A stretch of 64,000 nt of DNA from contig NZ_LJYW01000001.1 in assembly GCF_001305515.1 (NCBI RefSeq), forward strand, positions 2,986,567-3,050,566, written 5' to 3'. The translations under genes were made by a program, and so were the position numbers. Below are positions 28,805 through 38,171 of the stretch, piece by piece; the first letter of the stretch is position 1, and each line of letters opens with the position of its first letter. The notes under the pieces are model-generated. The model was given only the letters and a program-made list of their open reading frames with translations, did not search any database and was not told the DNA's origin. The DNA is from Prosthecodimorpha hirschii (GTDB lineage Bacteria; Pseudomonadota; Alphaproteobacteria; Rhizobiales; Ancalomicrobiaceae).

Positions 28805-30109
28805 ATGACACTCGACCTCTCGATCAGCCGGCGCGGAGCGCTCGGCCTCGCCGGCGGGGCTGCCGCGACGCTCGCCATGCCGGGCATCGTCCGCGCGGCC
28901 GGCGTCGATCTCGTCGTGCACTATTCGATGCCGGCGATCTTCAAGGATGCCCAGGAGGCCATCGCGGCGGCCTTCAACGCCCGCCAGTCGGCAATCCGCG
29001 TCAGCTATGTCAACCCGACCCCGACCTACGAGGACGGCGCCCAGCTGATCCTGCGCCAGGCTGCCACCGGCCAGCTGCCCGACGTGTCCTTCCAGGGTCT
29101 CAACCGCCTGCGCCTGTTCGCCGAACGCGGCATCGCGCTCGACCTGCGCGGCCTGCTCAAGGACGAGGGCGATCCGGCCCGCCTCGGCTATTCGGCGCCG
29201 CTGCTCGGCCTCGGCTTCCACGGCGGCAGCCAGGCCGGCCTCGCCTTCGCCACCTCCAACCCGATCTCCTACTACAATGCCGATCTCCTGAAGCGCGTCG
29301 GCGCCGATCCGGAGGCCTTCCCGAAGACTTGGGACGACGCCATCGCGCTCTCCGCCAAGATCGCCGGCCTCGGCGACGGCATCAACGGCATGTTCTTCCG
29401 CTGGCCGGGCGACGACTGGATGTTCTCCGCGCTGCTCTACGGCTATGGCGGCCGCATGCTGACGACCGACGAGAAGGCGGTCGCCTTCAACGGTCCGGAA
29501 GGGCTCGCCGCGCTGAAGCTGCTCGACCGGATGGTCAAGGAAGGCCGGATGCCGAACCTCGCGGCCTCCGCGAGCTCGACCCAGGACCTGCAGGCCTTCG
29601 CGGCCGGCAAGCTCGGCATGATGTTCCGCACCACCGCGCAGGTGCGCGCCATCTCGCAGTCGGTCGGCGCCAACTTCACGCTGCGCACGACGGTCATGCC
29701 GGTGATCGACCCGGTCAAGGGCCGCCTGCCGACCGGCGGCGCCGGCGCCATGATCACCGCCAAGGATCCGAACCGCCAGCGCGCCGCCTGGGAGTTCGTC
29801 AAATTCGCGACCTCGGCCGAGGGCACCAGCCTGATGGTCAAGAACACCGGCTACGTGCCGACCAACCAGATCGCGATCGACAATCCGGAATATCTCGGCG
29901 ACTTCTACAAGCAGAACCCGCTCTTCGTCGCCGCGACCAAGCAGGTGCCGCTGATGATCCCGTGGTACGCCTTCCCGGGTCAGAACTCGGTGCGCGTCAC
30001 CCAGGTGATGGTCGACCAGCTCGCCCGCATCGCCGAGCAGAAGGCGACCCCGGAAGCCGTGCTCGCCGACATGGCGACCGAAGTCACCAAGCTGATCCCG
30101 ACGCCCTGA
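28805..30109 (+). CDS. ABC transporter substrate-binding protein (UgpB-like), second importer
   Basis: A 434-residue family 1 extracellular binding protein. The N-terminus SISRRGALGLAGGAAATLAM has a twin-arginine signal, so it may be exported folded through Tat. The mature protein carries LPDVSFQGLNRLRLFAERG and FAAGKLGMMFRTTAQVR, standard UgpB/MalE-like segments. A GGAGACC site precedes the ATG. It is the last gene of the ATPase-permease-permease-binding-protein operon, an order opposite to the usual binding protein first. The ligand is likely a glycerophosphate or phosphodiester, by context only. Confidence 0.88.
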   Translation: MTLDLSISRRGALGLAGGAAATLAMPGIVRAAGVDLVVHYSMPAIFKDAQEAIAAAFNARQSAIRVSYVNPTPTYEDGAQLILRQAATGQLPDVSFQGLNRLRLFAERGIALDLRGLLKDEGDPARLGYSAPLLGLGFHGGSQAGLAFATSNPISYYNADLLKRVGADPEAFPKTWDDAIALSAKIAGLGDGINGMFFRWPGDDWMFSALLYGYGGRMLTTDEKAVAFNGPEGLAALKLLDRMVKEGRMPNLAASASSTQDLQAFAAGKLGMMFRTTAQVRAISQSVGANFTLRTTVMPVIDPVKGRLPTGGAGAMITAKDPNRQRAAWEFVKFATSAEGTSLMVKNTGYVPTNQIAIDNPEYLGDFYKQNPLFVAATKQVPLMIPWYAFPGQNSVRVTQVMVDQLARIAEQKATPEAVLADMATEVTKLIPTP

Positions 30110-30166
30110 GCGGGAGAACGGTCCGACGCGGCCGGGTGCCGGCCGGGGGCTCACCGACCCCCGGGT

Positions 30167-30559
30167 TCACTTGCCGCGACGGGCCAGCCAGAAGCCGACG
30201 CCGGCCGCCGTCACCATGGCGGCGAGCCGGGTGTGGCGTCGGGCGAGCGAAAAGGCGGTCGGGGCGAGCGAGACGATGGTGCTCGCCGCGACCGCGCTGC
30301 CGATTTCGCGCCGGGTCCGCCGGACCATCACGGTCAGGGTCACGACGGCGACGACCGCCACCAATGCGGCGACGGCGGCGACGATCAGCGCCGCCGCCTC
30401 GGGCGAGACATGGCGGGCGAGTGTGATCTGCACGGCCATGGCCGTGAAGATCACCACGACGACCAGGGCCAGACCGGCCACGGCCGCCGCGATCGTGACC
30501 ACCATCCCGCGGCGTCGGACCAGATCGAAATCCAGTCCGAACAGGCGGGCGATTGTCAT
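30167..30559 (-). CDS. Small membrane protein, phage-holin-superfamily-like, partner of DUF883 protein
   Basis: A 130-residue protein with two strong hydrophobic segments at about 19-44 and 56-82 (IVAAVAALVAVVAVVTLTVM) and a weaker one near the C-terminus (MVTAAGVGFWLARRG). Its start overlaps the stop of the upstream DUF883-type gene (ATGA), so the two are translated together. This pairing is common in proteobacteria, where both are linked to envelope or stationary-phase stress. Specific function unknown. Confidence 0.65.
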   Translation of the reverse strand: MTIARLFGLDFDLVRRRGMVVTIAAAVAGLALVVVVIFTAMAVQITLARHVSPEAAALIVAAVAALVAVVAVVTLTVMVRRTRREIGSAVAASTIVSLAPTAFSLARRHTRLAAMVTAAGVGFWLARRGK

Positions 30560-30960
30560 CGACCGGCTCCCGGCCGCGACATCATGCCGAGGAGCAGACC
30601 GACGCCGGCCGCAACGGCGATCGCCGTGAGCGGCCGCTTGGAGACGGCATCGGTGACGCTCTCCAGGGAGTTCCGGCCGAACACGCCTGCGTCATGGGCG
30701 AGGGCGCCGACCTTGTCGGCGGTGGCGGCACCGGCACCTGCGACGGCACCCGCCGCCTCCGCGGCCTTCTCGCCGGTCGCTTCGGCGAAGGTCTCGACCA
30801 GACGGCGCATCTCCGCGAGCACGTCCTTGGCCGAAGCCATCACGGCGTCGGCATTGGCCGCGACGGTGTCCTTGGCCGCGCCGATATCCGCCGCGGTGCC
30901 CTTCGCGCTGGAACCGATATGGTCGACCAGGGAGAAGGTGTCGCTGACTTTCTGGTTCAT
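30556..30960 (-). CDS. DUF883 (ElaB/YqjD) family protein
   Basis: A 134-residue protein. A long amphipathic helix rich in Ala and Asp/Glu (about residues 20-100) is followed by a C-terminal membrane anchor LTAIAVAAGVGLLLGMMSRP. This is the ElaB/YqjD/DUF883 layout; E. coli members anchor in the inner membrane and bind ribosomes in stationary phase. The start ATG 30960 has GGAAGAG upstream. It is first of a two-gene minus-strand unit. Confidence 0.8.
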   Translation of the reverse strand: MNQKVSDTFSLVDHIGSSAKGTAADIGAAKDTVAANADAVMASAKDVLAEMRRLVETFAEATGEKAAEAAGAVAGAGAATADKVGALAHDAGVFGRNSLESVTDAVSKRPLTAIAVAAGVGLLLGMMSRPGAGR

Positions 30961-31164
30961 GCTCTCTTCCTTTCGAAGATTGAGGCGGAACGGTCGCCAC
31001 GAAGGCGCGTCGTTGTTTCGCCTCGGGGTTCGGAGGGACAACCGTCGAGCGTCGCCGAGGTTCCGTCCGATCCGGCCGCCATGCCATGACGAGGCCTCAT
31101 GCCACGACCCCGAAAACGGGATGGAACGGATCGGGCCCTGACGCATTGAGGCCGCAGCGGACCG

Positions 31165-32322
31165 GTGACGGTCCGGCGATCCCCTGTTGGCGGAGACGGC
31201 CCCTTGAACAGACCAGAGCGTCCCGTCCCGGCCGCCACGACGGTGCCCGGCCCCTTGGAGCCGCCGCCCTTGCCGCTCAGCGCCTGGCGCTCCTGGAGCG
31301 AACCCGCCATCGTCGGTCTGTTCGTCCTTGCGTTGCTGGTCGCCCTGCGCTCGGCTGCGGCGATCGCCGTCCCGATGACCGCCGCGGTGATCCTCGGATC
31401 GGTGCTCGCCCATATCGGCGACCGCGCCCAGCGGATCGGCGTGCCGCCGGTGGTCGCCGGCATGGTTCTCGTTGCGGCGACGAGCGTCGGGCTGTTCGTG
31501 CTCGGCAACTCGGTGGCCGACGCGATCGGCAGCATCGTCGATCGCATCCCCGATCTGACCCGGCGCATCGAGAAGCTTGCCGGACCGGTCATCGGCTATT
31601 TCGACGGACTGCACGCGCTGATGGCCGAGCGCTCGGTCCAGCCCGGCGGCCAGGGCGAGGGCAGTCTCGGCCGGCTGGCATCCGCGGTCGACATGAGCGC
31701 CGTCACCGGCTTTCTCGGCGGTCTCACGCCGGCCTTCGGGGAGGTGCTGGTGTTCCTCGCGACGCTCGCCTTCTTCGTCGCCGGCCGGGCCGCGTTGCGC
31801 CGAAAGGCGATCCTCGCCTTCGGGGATCGCGATCGCCGGTTGACGGTGATCCGGGTGTTCAATGCCGCCGAGGCGACCCTGGCGACCTATTTCGGCACCA
31901 CCTCGCTGATCTATCTCGCCGTCGGCGCGGCGACCGCCGCGATCGCCTGGAGTTCGGGCCTCGCGAACCCGGTTCTCTGGGGCGTCATCGCCTTCCTGCT
32001 CAGCTTCATCCCCTTCCTGGGCGCGGCGATCGTCGCTGCCGCATTGGCATCGGCCGGCCTTCTGACCCATCAGGGAATCGTGACCGCGCTCTGGCCGGCG
32101 ATCGGCTTCACGATCGTCCATGTCATCAGCGAGAACGCCGTCATTCCGTCGATTCTGGGCCGTCGCTTCGAGATCAATCCGTTCATGGTCTTCGTTGCGA
32201 TCGTATTCTGGAGCTGGATGTGGGGTCCGATGGGAGCGGCGCTCGCGGTCCCGATCCTCCTTGTGGCGCAGACCATGCGGGATGCCCTCGCCGGTGCGCC
32301 GTTGAACACCCTGCCGGAATGA
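31165..32322 (+). CDS. AI-2E family transporter
   Basis: A 385-residue inner-membrane permease of the AI-2E (TqsA/PerM) family, with about seven or eight membrane spans. The typical LLSFIPFLGAAIVAAALAS and the C-terminal FWSWMWGPMGAALAVPILL are present. The N-terminal 40 residues are Pro-rich. The first start is GTG 31165; a TTG at 31204 with GGAG eight bases upstream is equally likely. Despite the family name, substrates vary and AI-2 export is not implied. Confidence 0.85.
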   Translation: MTVRRSPVGGDGPLNRPERPVPAATTVPGPLEPPPLPLSAWRSWSEPAIVGLFVLALLVALRSAAAIAVPMTAAVILGSVLAHIGDRAQRIGVPPVVAGMVLVAATSVGLFVLGNSVADAIGSIVDRIPDLTRRIEKLAGPVIGYFDGLHALMAERSVQPGGQGEGSLGRLASAVDMSAVTGFLGGLTPAFGEVLVFLATLAFFVAGRAALRRKAILAFGDRDRRLTVIRVFNAAEATLATYFGTTSLIYLAVGAATAAIAWSSGLANPVLWGVIAFLLSFIPFLGAAIVAAALASAGLLTHQGIVTALWPAIGFTIVHVISENAVIPSILGRRFEINPFMVFVAIVFWSWMWGPMGAALAVPILLVAQTMRDALAGAPLNTLPE

Positions 32323-32938
32323 CGCCGACAGCCGGGGCTCTCCCGTACAGCACCCGGCCGACCCCGTGCGCTTCACCCGGCAGCCAGCTGTGGCGGAAGT
32401 GCCGGATGGTGGGCCGACGGCCGGCCGTGCCAAACCCCCGATCCGGCGATCCCCATCCGCGGGGTCGGGCTGTTCCTTCGACGGTCCGAATGCGCGGGCG
32501 ATTGCGACCTGGCGGGCGGCTGCAGCCCGGAAGCCTGCGCGGCCGCATGTCGGTCAAGGCCGGTCATGACTTGCAGAATTATGCATGAATAAATGACGCA
32601 ATAGTTGTCGTTCAGCCCTGTTGGCAATGCAAGATTTTGGCGGACATCGTATACCGATTTCACGAAATGAACCTCCATTGAATGGAATACATACCATCCA
32701 AAGGGCTTATTCGGAGAGAATACAACATCGGCCGTTTCAGGCATCCAAATTGTTTTGGTTCCCGAATCCGAAAACGCGAACCTGGTATTTCCATTTAGGT
32801 ATCTTGGAGGTCGATTATTGTCAGACTGCCGTCAGAAATCAATTCTCTAGTACCCAAATCGTTTCGCATATTATCGATTTAACCGATTCTCAAATGAAAC
32901 GCGTTGTTCTTGACGTCTGCAATGTCAGGAAAACGATC
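32323..32938. other. Gap with AT-rich leader before the chemoreceptor gene
   Basis: About 615 bases. The first 240 are GC-rich. From about 32560 composition shifts to AT-rich with poly-A and poly-T words. The chemoreceptor reading frame stays open back to 32621, but those 106 codons lack chemoreceptor features and a ribosome site, whereas AGGA precedes ATG 32939. I read it as a long 5' region or recently inserted DNA. Confidence 0.45.
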
Positions 32939-34393
32939 ATGTTCGAGTTTGGCGGCAATACCCAGCGATTGAAGGCGCTCTCCGAGGCCGTTGAAAATTC
33001 CCAAGGCGTCATCGAGTTCCTCGCCGACGGCACCATCGTGGACGCCAACCCGAATTTCTGTGCCGCCAGCGGATATGCGGTCGGCGAACTGAAGGGGCGC
33101 CACCATTCGCTGCTGGTCGATCCGAACTACGCCCGCTCGGAAGGCTATCAGATGTTCTGGGCCGCGCTCAGGCGCGGCGAGAGGCAGACCGGCAGGTTCG
33201 AGCGCCGCAACAAGGACGGCAAGGTGCTCTGGCTCCAGGCCACCTATGCGCCGAAGCGGGCGCGCAACGGCGCCGTGGAGGGCGTCGTCAAGGTCGCGGC
33301 GAACGTCACCGAACAGATCCTGGCCGAGGAGCGGGCGCGGCTTCTGCTCGGGATTCTCGATCAGCTGCCGGTCAACGTGATCACCTGCGATCCGAAGACA
33401 TTCCTGATCGACTATGCGAATACCACCTCGATCGAGACGCTGCGCCGCATCGAACGCTACCTGCCGGTCAAGGCCGACCAGCTGATCGGCACGTCGATCG
33501 ACGTCTTTCACAAGCGCCCCGAGCATCAGAGGTCGATGGTCAACGATCCGAAGCGGATGCCGCACCGGGCCGAGATCCGGGTCGGACCCGAGGTGCTCGA
33601 CCTGGAGGCTTCGCTGGTCAATCACCGGCCGCTGATCGTCTGGTCGATCGTCACCGACCGGTCGCAGATGTCTGCGGATGTCGGACGCGTCACCAACGAC
33701 CTGAATAAGATCGCCGTCGACCTCGGCTCGGCGGCGAGCCAGCTGGCCGGCAACGCCGAGAAGGTCGGCAGCATGGCCCAGGCGGTCGCGGCCGCCTCCG
33801 AGGAACAGGCTGCCGCGATCGGGGAGGTCGCCGAGCGCACCTCCGCCACCGCAGGCCGCGCCATGAAGATGGAGGAAGCTGCGACCGACGCGCGCGCCCG
33901 CATCGGCGGGCTTGCCCAGATCGTCGGCGGGATCGGCGAGGTCGTGAACCTGATCGACGGCATTGCGGCGCAGACCAAGCTGCTGGCCCTCAACGCAACC
34001 ATCGAGGCCGCGCGCGCCGGCGAGGCCGGCCGGGGCTTCGCCGTGGTCGCCGCGGAAGTCAAAGCCCTGTCGGATCAGACGTCGCGGGCGACCGCCGACA
34101 TCGCCGCACGAATCACGAAGGTCCAGGAGGGAACCGGCGACACCGTCGATGCCGTCGATCTGGTGCTGGCCGGCATTCGCAGCGTCGGAGAACTCACCAA
34201 TGCGGTTGCGGCCGCCTCCGAGCAGCAGCGCGGCGTCGCCGCGGAGGTGACCCGCACCATCGCCTCGGTCGCCCATGAGGCGATCCAAGCCGGGACCGCC
34301 GCCAAGTCGGTCTCCGAGGGCGCCGACCGGGTGACCGAGACGGCGGTGCTGCTGAAGGAGAAGATCGCGGCCTTCTCCAAAAGCGCGATCTGA
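32939..34393 (+). CDS. Soluble methyl-accepting chemotaxis protein with PAS domains
   Basis: A 484-residue chemoreceptor without membrane spans, so cytoplasmic. Residues about 10-125 are a PAS domain ([20 protein letters not shown], with the PAC-type [20 protein letters not shown]). A second PAS-like domain follows at about 130-240. The signalling domain has the conserved hairpin tip [20 protein letters not shown] near residue 360. No HAMP domain is seen. It would relay an internal redox, metabolite or ligand state to CheA. No che genes are nearby. The C-terminus has no CheR-docking pentapeptide. Confidence 0.9.
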   Translation: MFEFGGNTQRLKALSEAVENSQGVIEFLADGTIVDANPNFCAASGYAVGELKGRHHSLLVDPNYARSEGYQMFWAALRRGERQTGRFERRNKDGKVLWLQATYAPKRARNGAVEGVVKVAANVTEQILAEERARLLLGILDQLPVNVITCDPKTFLIDYANTTSIETLRRIERYLPVKADQLIGTSIDVFHKRPEHQRSMVNDPKRMPHRAEIRVGPEVLDLEASLVNHRPLIVWSIVTDRSQMSADVGRVTNDLNKIAVDLGSAASQLAGNAEKVGSMAQAVAAASEEQAAAIGEVAERTSATAGRAMKMEEAATDARARIGGLAQIVGGIGEVVNLIDGIAAQTKLLALNATIEAARAGEAGRGFAVVAAEVKALSDQTSRATADIAARITKVQEGTGDTVDAVDLVLAGIRSVGELTNAVAAASEQQRGVAAEVTRTIASVAHEAIQAGTAAKSVSEGADRVTETAVLLKEKIAAFSKSAI

Positions 34394-34435
34394 AGCCGGT
34401 CCCTATCGACCGACGCCGCGATGCCGACGGGGCGG

Positions 34436-34460
34436 CGCGGCGCGCTTTCGGCGCGCCGCG
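34436..34460 (+). terminator. Strong GC hairpin after chemoreceptor gene
   Basis: CGCGGCGCGC at 34436-34445 pairs perfectly with GCGCGCCGCG at 34451-34460 around a five-base loop (TTTCG). It lies 42 bases after the stop. The following bases are ACCTTGCC, a poor T-run, so its role as a terminator is uncertain. Confidence 0.4.
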
Positions 34461-34551
34461 ACCTTGCCGCGGGCGGGCCTTCGCCCGATCTTAGGCGGGC
34501 GACCAACCGCGGGGCGATCCCGTTGCGGCTGGCGACACCGAGGCCGGCCCC

Positions 34552-36024
34552 GTGACCATCGCATTCGACAACAGCTATGCCCGTCTGCCCGATCGCTTCT
34601 TCGCGCGCGTGAACCCGACGCCGGTGGCACAGCCCCGGCTGATCCGGCTGAACCGTGCGCTCGCCGACGACCTCGGCCTCGACGCCGACCGGCTTTCGGA
34701 GCCCGAAGGCGTGGCGGTGCTGGCCGGCAACCGGATCGATCCGCAGTCCGAGCCGATCTCGATGGCCTATGCGGGCCACCAGTTCGGCCAGTTCGTCCCG
34801 CAGCTCGGCGACGGCCGCGCCATCCTGCTCGGCGAAGTGGTCGACCGGCACGGCCGGCGACGCGACATCCAGCTCAAGGGTTCGGGCTCGACGCCGTTCT
34901 CCCGCCAGGGCGACGGGCGTGCGGCGCTCGGCCCGGTGCTGCGGGAATATGTCGTCAGCGAAGCCATGGCGGCGCTCGGCGTGCCGACGACGCGTTCGCT
35001 GGCGGCGGTCGCGACGGGCGAGCGGGTCCGGCGCGAGCGATGGCTGCCGGGCGGCGTCCTGACGCGGGTTGCGTCGAGCCACATCCGGGTCGGCACGTTC
35101 CAGTTCTTCGCCGCGCGCGGCGACGGCGACGGGGTGCGCGCGCTGGCCGACCACGCCATCGCCCGGCACTATCCGGACGCCGCCGCAGCGGCCAATCCCT
35201 ACCGCGCCTTCCTGGAGGCGGTCACCTTCGCGCAGGCCGACCTCGTCGCCCGCTGGTCCCTGATCGGCTTCATCCACGGCGTCCTCAACACCGACAATAC
35301 GGCCGTCTGCGGCGAGACGATCGACTACGGCCCCTGTGCCTTCATGGACGCCTACCATCCGGCGACGGTGTTCAGCTCGATCGACATGCAGGGCCGCTAT
35401 GCCTTCGGCAACCAGCCGCGCATCCTGCAGTGGAACCTGACCCGGCTCGCCGAGACCCTGCTGCCGCTTTTGGCCGACGATGAGGCGGCGGCCATCGCGG
35501 CGGCCGAAGGCATCCTGGGTCGGTTTCCGGGCCGGTTCGAACAGCGCTACCATGCCGGACTGCGCGCCAAGCTCGGCCTTGCCACGACGCAGGAGGCCGA
35601 TATCGCCCTTGCGCGCGATCTCCTGATGGGCATGGCCGAGGGGCAGGCCGACTTCACGCTGACCTTCCGCCGGCTCGCCGATGCGGCGGCCGATCCGGCG
35701 CGGATGGACGCCGTCCGCGCCCTGTTCGTCGATCCGACGCGCTTCGACCTCTGGGCGCCGCGCTGGCTGGAGCGGCTGGACGCCGAGGGCGGCGACCGTT
35801 CCGCGCGCGCGGCGGCGATGCGGGCGGTCAATCCGATCTACATTCCGCGCAACCATCTGGTCGAGGCGGTCATCGAAGCCGCGGTCGATCGGGACGACTT
35901 CGCACCGTTCCACCGTCTGGTCGAGACGCTCGCCGATCCTTTCACCGAACGGGACGGGTTGGACGCCTTCGCGCGCGCACCGGAACCGCACGAGCGGGTG
36001 CTGCAGACCTTCTGCGGGACCTGA
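34552..36024 (+). CDS. selO: Protein adenylyltransferase SelO (YdiU family)
   Basis: A 490-residue pseudokinase-fold enzyme that transfers AMP from ATP to Ser/Thr/Tyr of target proteins, linked to redox stress. The glycine-rich region DIQLKGSGSTPFSRQGDGRA, the LREYVVSEAMAALGVPTTRS helix and the GFIHGVLNTDNTAVCGETID metal/catalytic block are all intact. It starts at GTG 34552 to give the standard N-terminus FDNSYARLP. The C-terminus ends TFCGT: an ordinary cysteine, not the selenocysteine of eukaryotic SelO. Confidence 0.93.
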   Translation: MTIAFDNSYARLPDRFFARVNPTPVAQPRLIRLNRALADDLGLDADRLSEPEGVAVLAGNRIDPQSEPISMAYAGHQFGQFVPQLGDGRAILLGEVVDRHGRRRDIQLKGSGSTPFSRQGDGRAALGPVLREYVVSEAMAALGVPTTRSLAAVATGERVRRERWLPGGVLTRVASSHIRVGTFQFFAARGDGDGVRALADHAIARHYPDAAAAANPYRAFLEAVTFAQADLVARWSLIGFIHGVLNTDNTAVCGETIDYGPCAFMDAYHPATVFSSIDMQGRYAFGNQPRILQWNLTRLAETLLPLLADDEAAAIAAAEGILGRFPGRFEQRYHAGLRAKLGLATTQEADIALARDLLMGMAEGQADFTLTFRRLADAAADPARMDAVRALFVDPTRFDLWAPRWLERLDAEGGDRSARAAAMRAVNPIYIPRNHLVEAVIEAAVDRDDFAPFHRLVETLADPFTERDGLDAFARAPEPHERVLQTFCGT

Positions 36025-36090
36025 GCGGCGGCCGTTGCGTCGGGTTCGATGCCGGGCGGCCCGGCTGCCGGGGTCCTGGCCCGGCGGCAC

Positions 36091-36723
36091 TCATGGAGAC
36101 GCCGAACGCTTCGCCCGTCCCTTGAGATCCGCGACGACCTTGGCGGTCGCCACGAAGACCAGGGCGCACAGGGCGACCTTCGACATCGTCTCCATCGTCC
36201 CCTCGATCAAAACGGCATGGACGATGCTGCCCAGCACGATCACCAGCGCGAGCGTCATATGGACGATGCGCCACAGGCGCGGGCCGATGCGCAGTCGCCG
36301 GCGCAGGAGCGCCAGCAGCGCGACCGCGAAGACCGCCGCCATGGCGATCACGCCCCAATTCGAGAAGGGCGTCGGCGATCGGAAGAGCAGCGCGTCGACG
36401 ACATCCGGCGGGCTGGTGATCCACAGGCCGGCAACGTGGATCACCACCGCCAGAACCAGAAGGGCGCCGACCCAGCGATGCAGACGGCGGCCGCGATAGG
36501 CCGACAATCCGGGCAGATGGCCGCCCGCCAGCAGGGGCTGGACGAGTTGGAGCGCCAGCGCGGCGATGCCGGCGAATCCCGCAGCGATATAGACGGGACC
36601 CCGCCAGGCCAGGAGCGGGCTTGCCGCCGCGGCCGCGATCGGGACGGCGAGCGCCACCACCAGGGCGACCCAGATCAGCCAGACCCGCGCCGGCGTCGCT
36701 GCGCTTCGGTCCAAAGCGCTCAC
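36091..36723 (-). CDS. Ferric-reductase-like transmembrane protein
   Basis: A 210-residue protein with about six spans resembling the ferric reductase/YedZ-like membrane domain. Histidines suited to haem ligation occur in RRLHRWVGALLVLAVVIHVAG and RIVHMTLALVIVLGSIVHA. The spacing of paired His on two helices fits a two-haem b-type protein. It starts at GTG 36723 and overlaps the stop of the secreted dioxygenase-like gene by four bases, so the two are coupled. Electron donor and acceptor unknown. Confidence 0.75.
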   Translation of the reverse strand: MSALDRSAATPARVWLIWVALVVALAVPIAAAAASPLLAWRGPVYIAAGFAGIAALALQLVQPLLAGGHLPGLSAYRGRRLHRWVGALLVLAVVIHVAGLWITSPPDVVDALLFRSPTPFSNWGVIAMAAVFAVALLALLRRRLRIGPRLWRIVHMTLALVIVLGSIVHAVLIEGTMETMSKVALCALVFVATAKVVADLKGRAKRSASP

Positions 36724-37208
36724 ACCGGCTCGAGAACGAAATGCGCCTCGAGGCTCTTGTCCTTCGAGCTCGGCATCACCGGGCGCAGGAAGACGGTCCG
36801 ATAGGGGCCGCCGTCATAAGCGAGATGGCCGTGCGGCTGGCCGAAGGCCGGCACGATCTGCGGCATCTCGAGGCGGAACACGCCATTCGCGTCGGTGAGC
36901 GTGGCACCGTGGCTGCGCTGGTCGCTCTCGTAGCCTTCCGTCGTATGGGCCCAGATCTGGATGCGCTGCCCGGCAAGCGGGGCGCCGTCGCCGGCCCGGC
37001 GCACGGTGCCGGTCATCCAGAAACCGCCGCCGCCGATCCGCTCCACGATCGGCGCGCCCGGCCGGTAGTTGTTGGACCCGCCAGCCATCGACGGCGTCGG
37101 CGCCAGGCCCGCCGCCCGGACGGGCAGGACAAGTCCGGCCATCCCGCTGGCCAGTGCGCAGCCACCGACGGCCATCAGGCGGCGGCGATCGAGCCGGACA
37201 TCGGTCAT
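36720..37208 (-). CDS. Exported intradiol-dioxygenase-like protein
   Basis: A 162-residue protein with a twin-arginine-type leader (DRRRLMAVGGCALASGMAGL) and a beta-sandwich resembling the protocatechuate/catechol intradiol dioxygenase fold. It has GAPLAGQRIQIWAHTTEGYE, a GATLTDANGVFRLEMP turn and HGHLAYDGGPYRTVFLRP. Enzymatic members use two Tyr and two His to bind iron; here a possible H-G-H and scattered Tyr are visible, but the full tetrad is not clear. Co-translated with the ferric-reductase-like protein, which suggests a periplasmic redox pair. Activity is unproven. Confidence 0.7.
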   Translation of the reverse strand: MTDVRLDRRRLMAVGGCALASGMAGLVLPVRAAGLAPTPSMAGGSNNYRPGAPIVERIGGGGFWMTGTVRRAGDGAPLAGQRIQIWAHTTEGYESDQRSHGATLTDANGVFRLEMPQIVPAFGQPHGHLAYDGGPYRTVFLRPVMPSSKDKSLEAHFVLEPV

Positions 37209-37466
37209 GAACGGTCCTCCTCGAAAAGGCGCGCCCTTCTGTCTCCGTTGCAGACGCGCACCTGCGCTACATTAGGGCAGGCGGCGGCTTGATAAAGGGG
37301 CCTTCTCGTCGAAGGCCGGGACGATTGCGGCCGGAGCCGTCGGCCGGTCTCGTCGGGCGAGGTTCCGACGGCGTGCCCGGCGGCCGGTCGCGGGCCGATG
37401 ACCGGCGGTCGACGCCGCCGGCCTTCAGGAGCTCCCGGCCGATCCGGTCGGCGGTTCCGGTCTCGG

Positions 37467-38153
37467 TCAGGCGACCTTGACGCGGAAGTCGCCGACGCCG
37501 TCGACATGGCCGTGCAGGGCGTCGCCCGGCTTGACCGCGCCGACGCCGGCCGGGGTGCCGGACATGATCAGGTCGCCCGGCGCGAGCACGAAATAGTCGG
37601 ACAGGTAGGAGATCATCTCCGGCACCTTCCAGATCATCTGGTTCAGATCGCCGGTCTGACGGCGCTCGCCGTTGACATCGAGCCAGATCCCGCCCGCCGC
37701 CGGATGCCCCACGGCCGCGACCGGATGGAGCGGGCCGCAGGGCGCGGACTGTTCGAACGCCTTGCCGATCTCCCAGGGGCGGCCGAGCTTCTTGGCCTCG
37801 CCCTGCAGGTCGCGGCGGGTCATGTCGAGCCCGATCCCATAGCCGAAGACATGGTCGAGGGCCTGATCGACCGGGATGTTGGCGCCCCCGCTCTTCAGCG
37901 CGACGACCAGCTCGATCTCGAAATGGACGTCCTTGGACTTCGGCGGATAGGGAAAGTCGATACCTTCGAGCAGGATATTGTCGGGGTTCTTCTGGAAGAA
38001 GAATGGCGGTTCCTTGCTCGGGTCATGGCCCATCTCGATGGCGTGTTCGGCGTAGTTGCGACCGATGCAGTAGATTCGCCGGACGGGGAAGAGATCCGAG
38101 GAGCCGACGACGGGCAATGCGGCCACGGACGGGGGCGAAATGACGTAACCCAC
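37467..38153 (-). CDS. Fumarylacetoacetate hydrolase family protein
   Basis: A 228-residue FAH-fold enzyme that cleaves or decarboxylates acylpyruvate-type substrates using a divalent metal. The core IYCIGRNYAEHAIEMG, the metal-ligand block DVHFEIELVVALK and FGYGIGLDMTRRDLQ are typical, as is the C-terminal LAPGDLIMSGTPAGVGAVKPGD. The start is GTG 38153. It lies 18 bases after the permease gene and is last in the GntR-linked ABC operon, so it probably acts on a product of the imported compound. Confidence 0.9.
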   Translation of the reverse strand: MGYVISPPSVAALPVVGSSDLFPVRRIYCIGRNYAEHAIEMGHDPSKEPPFFFQKNPDNILLEGIDFPYPPKSKDVHFEIELVVALKSGGANIPVDQALDHVFGYGIGLDMTRRDLQGEAKKLGRPWEIGKAFEQSAPCGPLHPVAAVGHPAAGGIWLDVNGERRQTGDLNQMIWKVPEMISYLSDYFVLAPGDLIMSGTPAGVGAVKPGDALHGHVDGVGDFRVKVA

Positions 38154-38171
38154 GAGAGACGTTCCTTTTCT

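Noticed and set aside
36005..36024. Selenocysteine codon in SelO
   Set aside because: The C-terminal Cys is encoded by TGC; the TGA after it is the normal stop with no nearby SECIS-like need.
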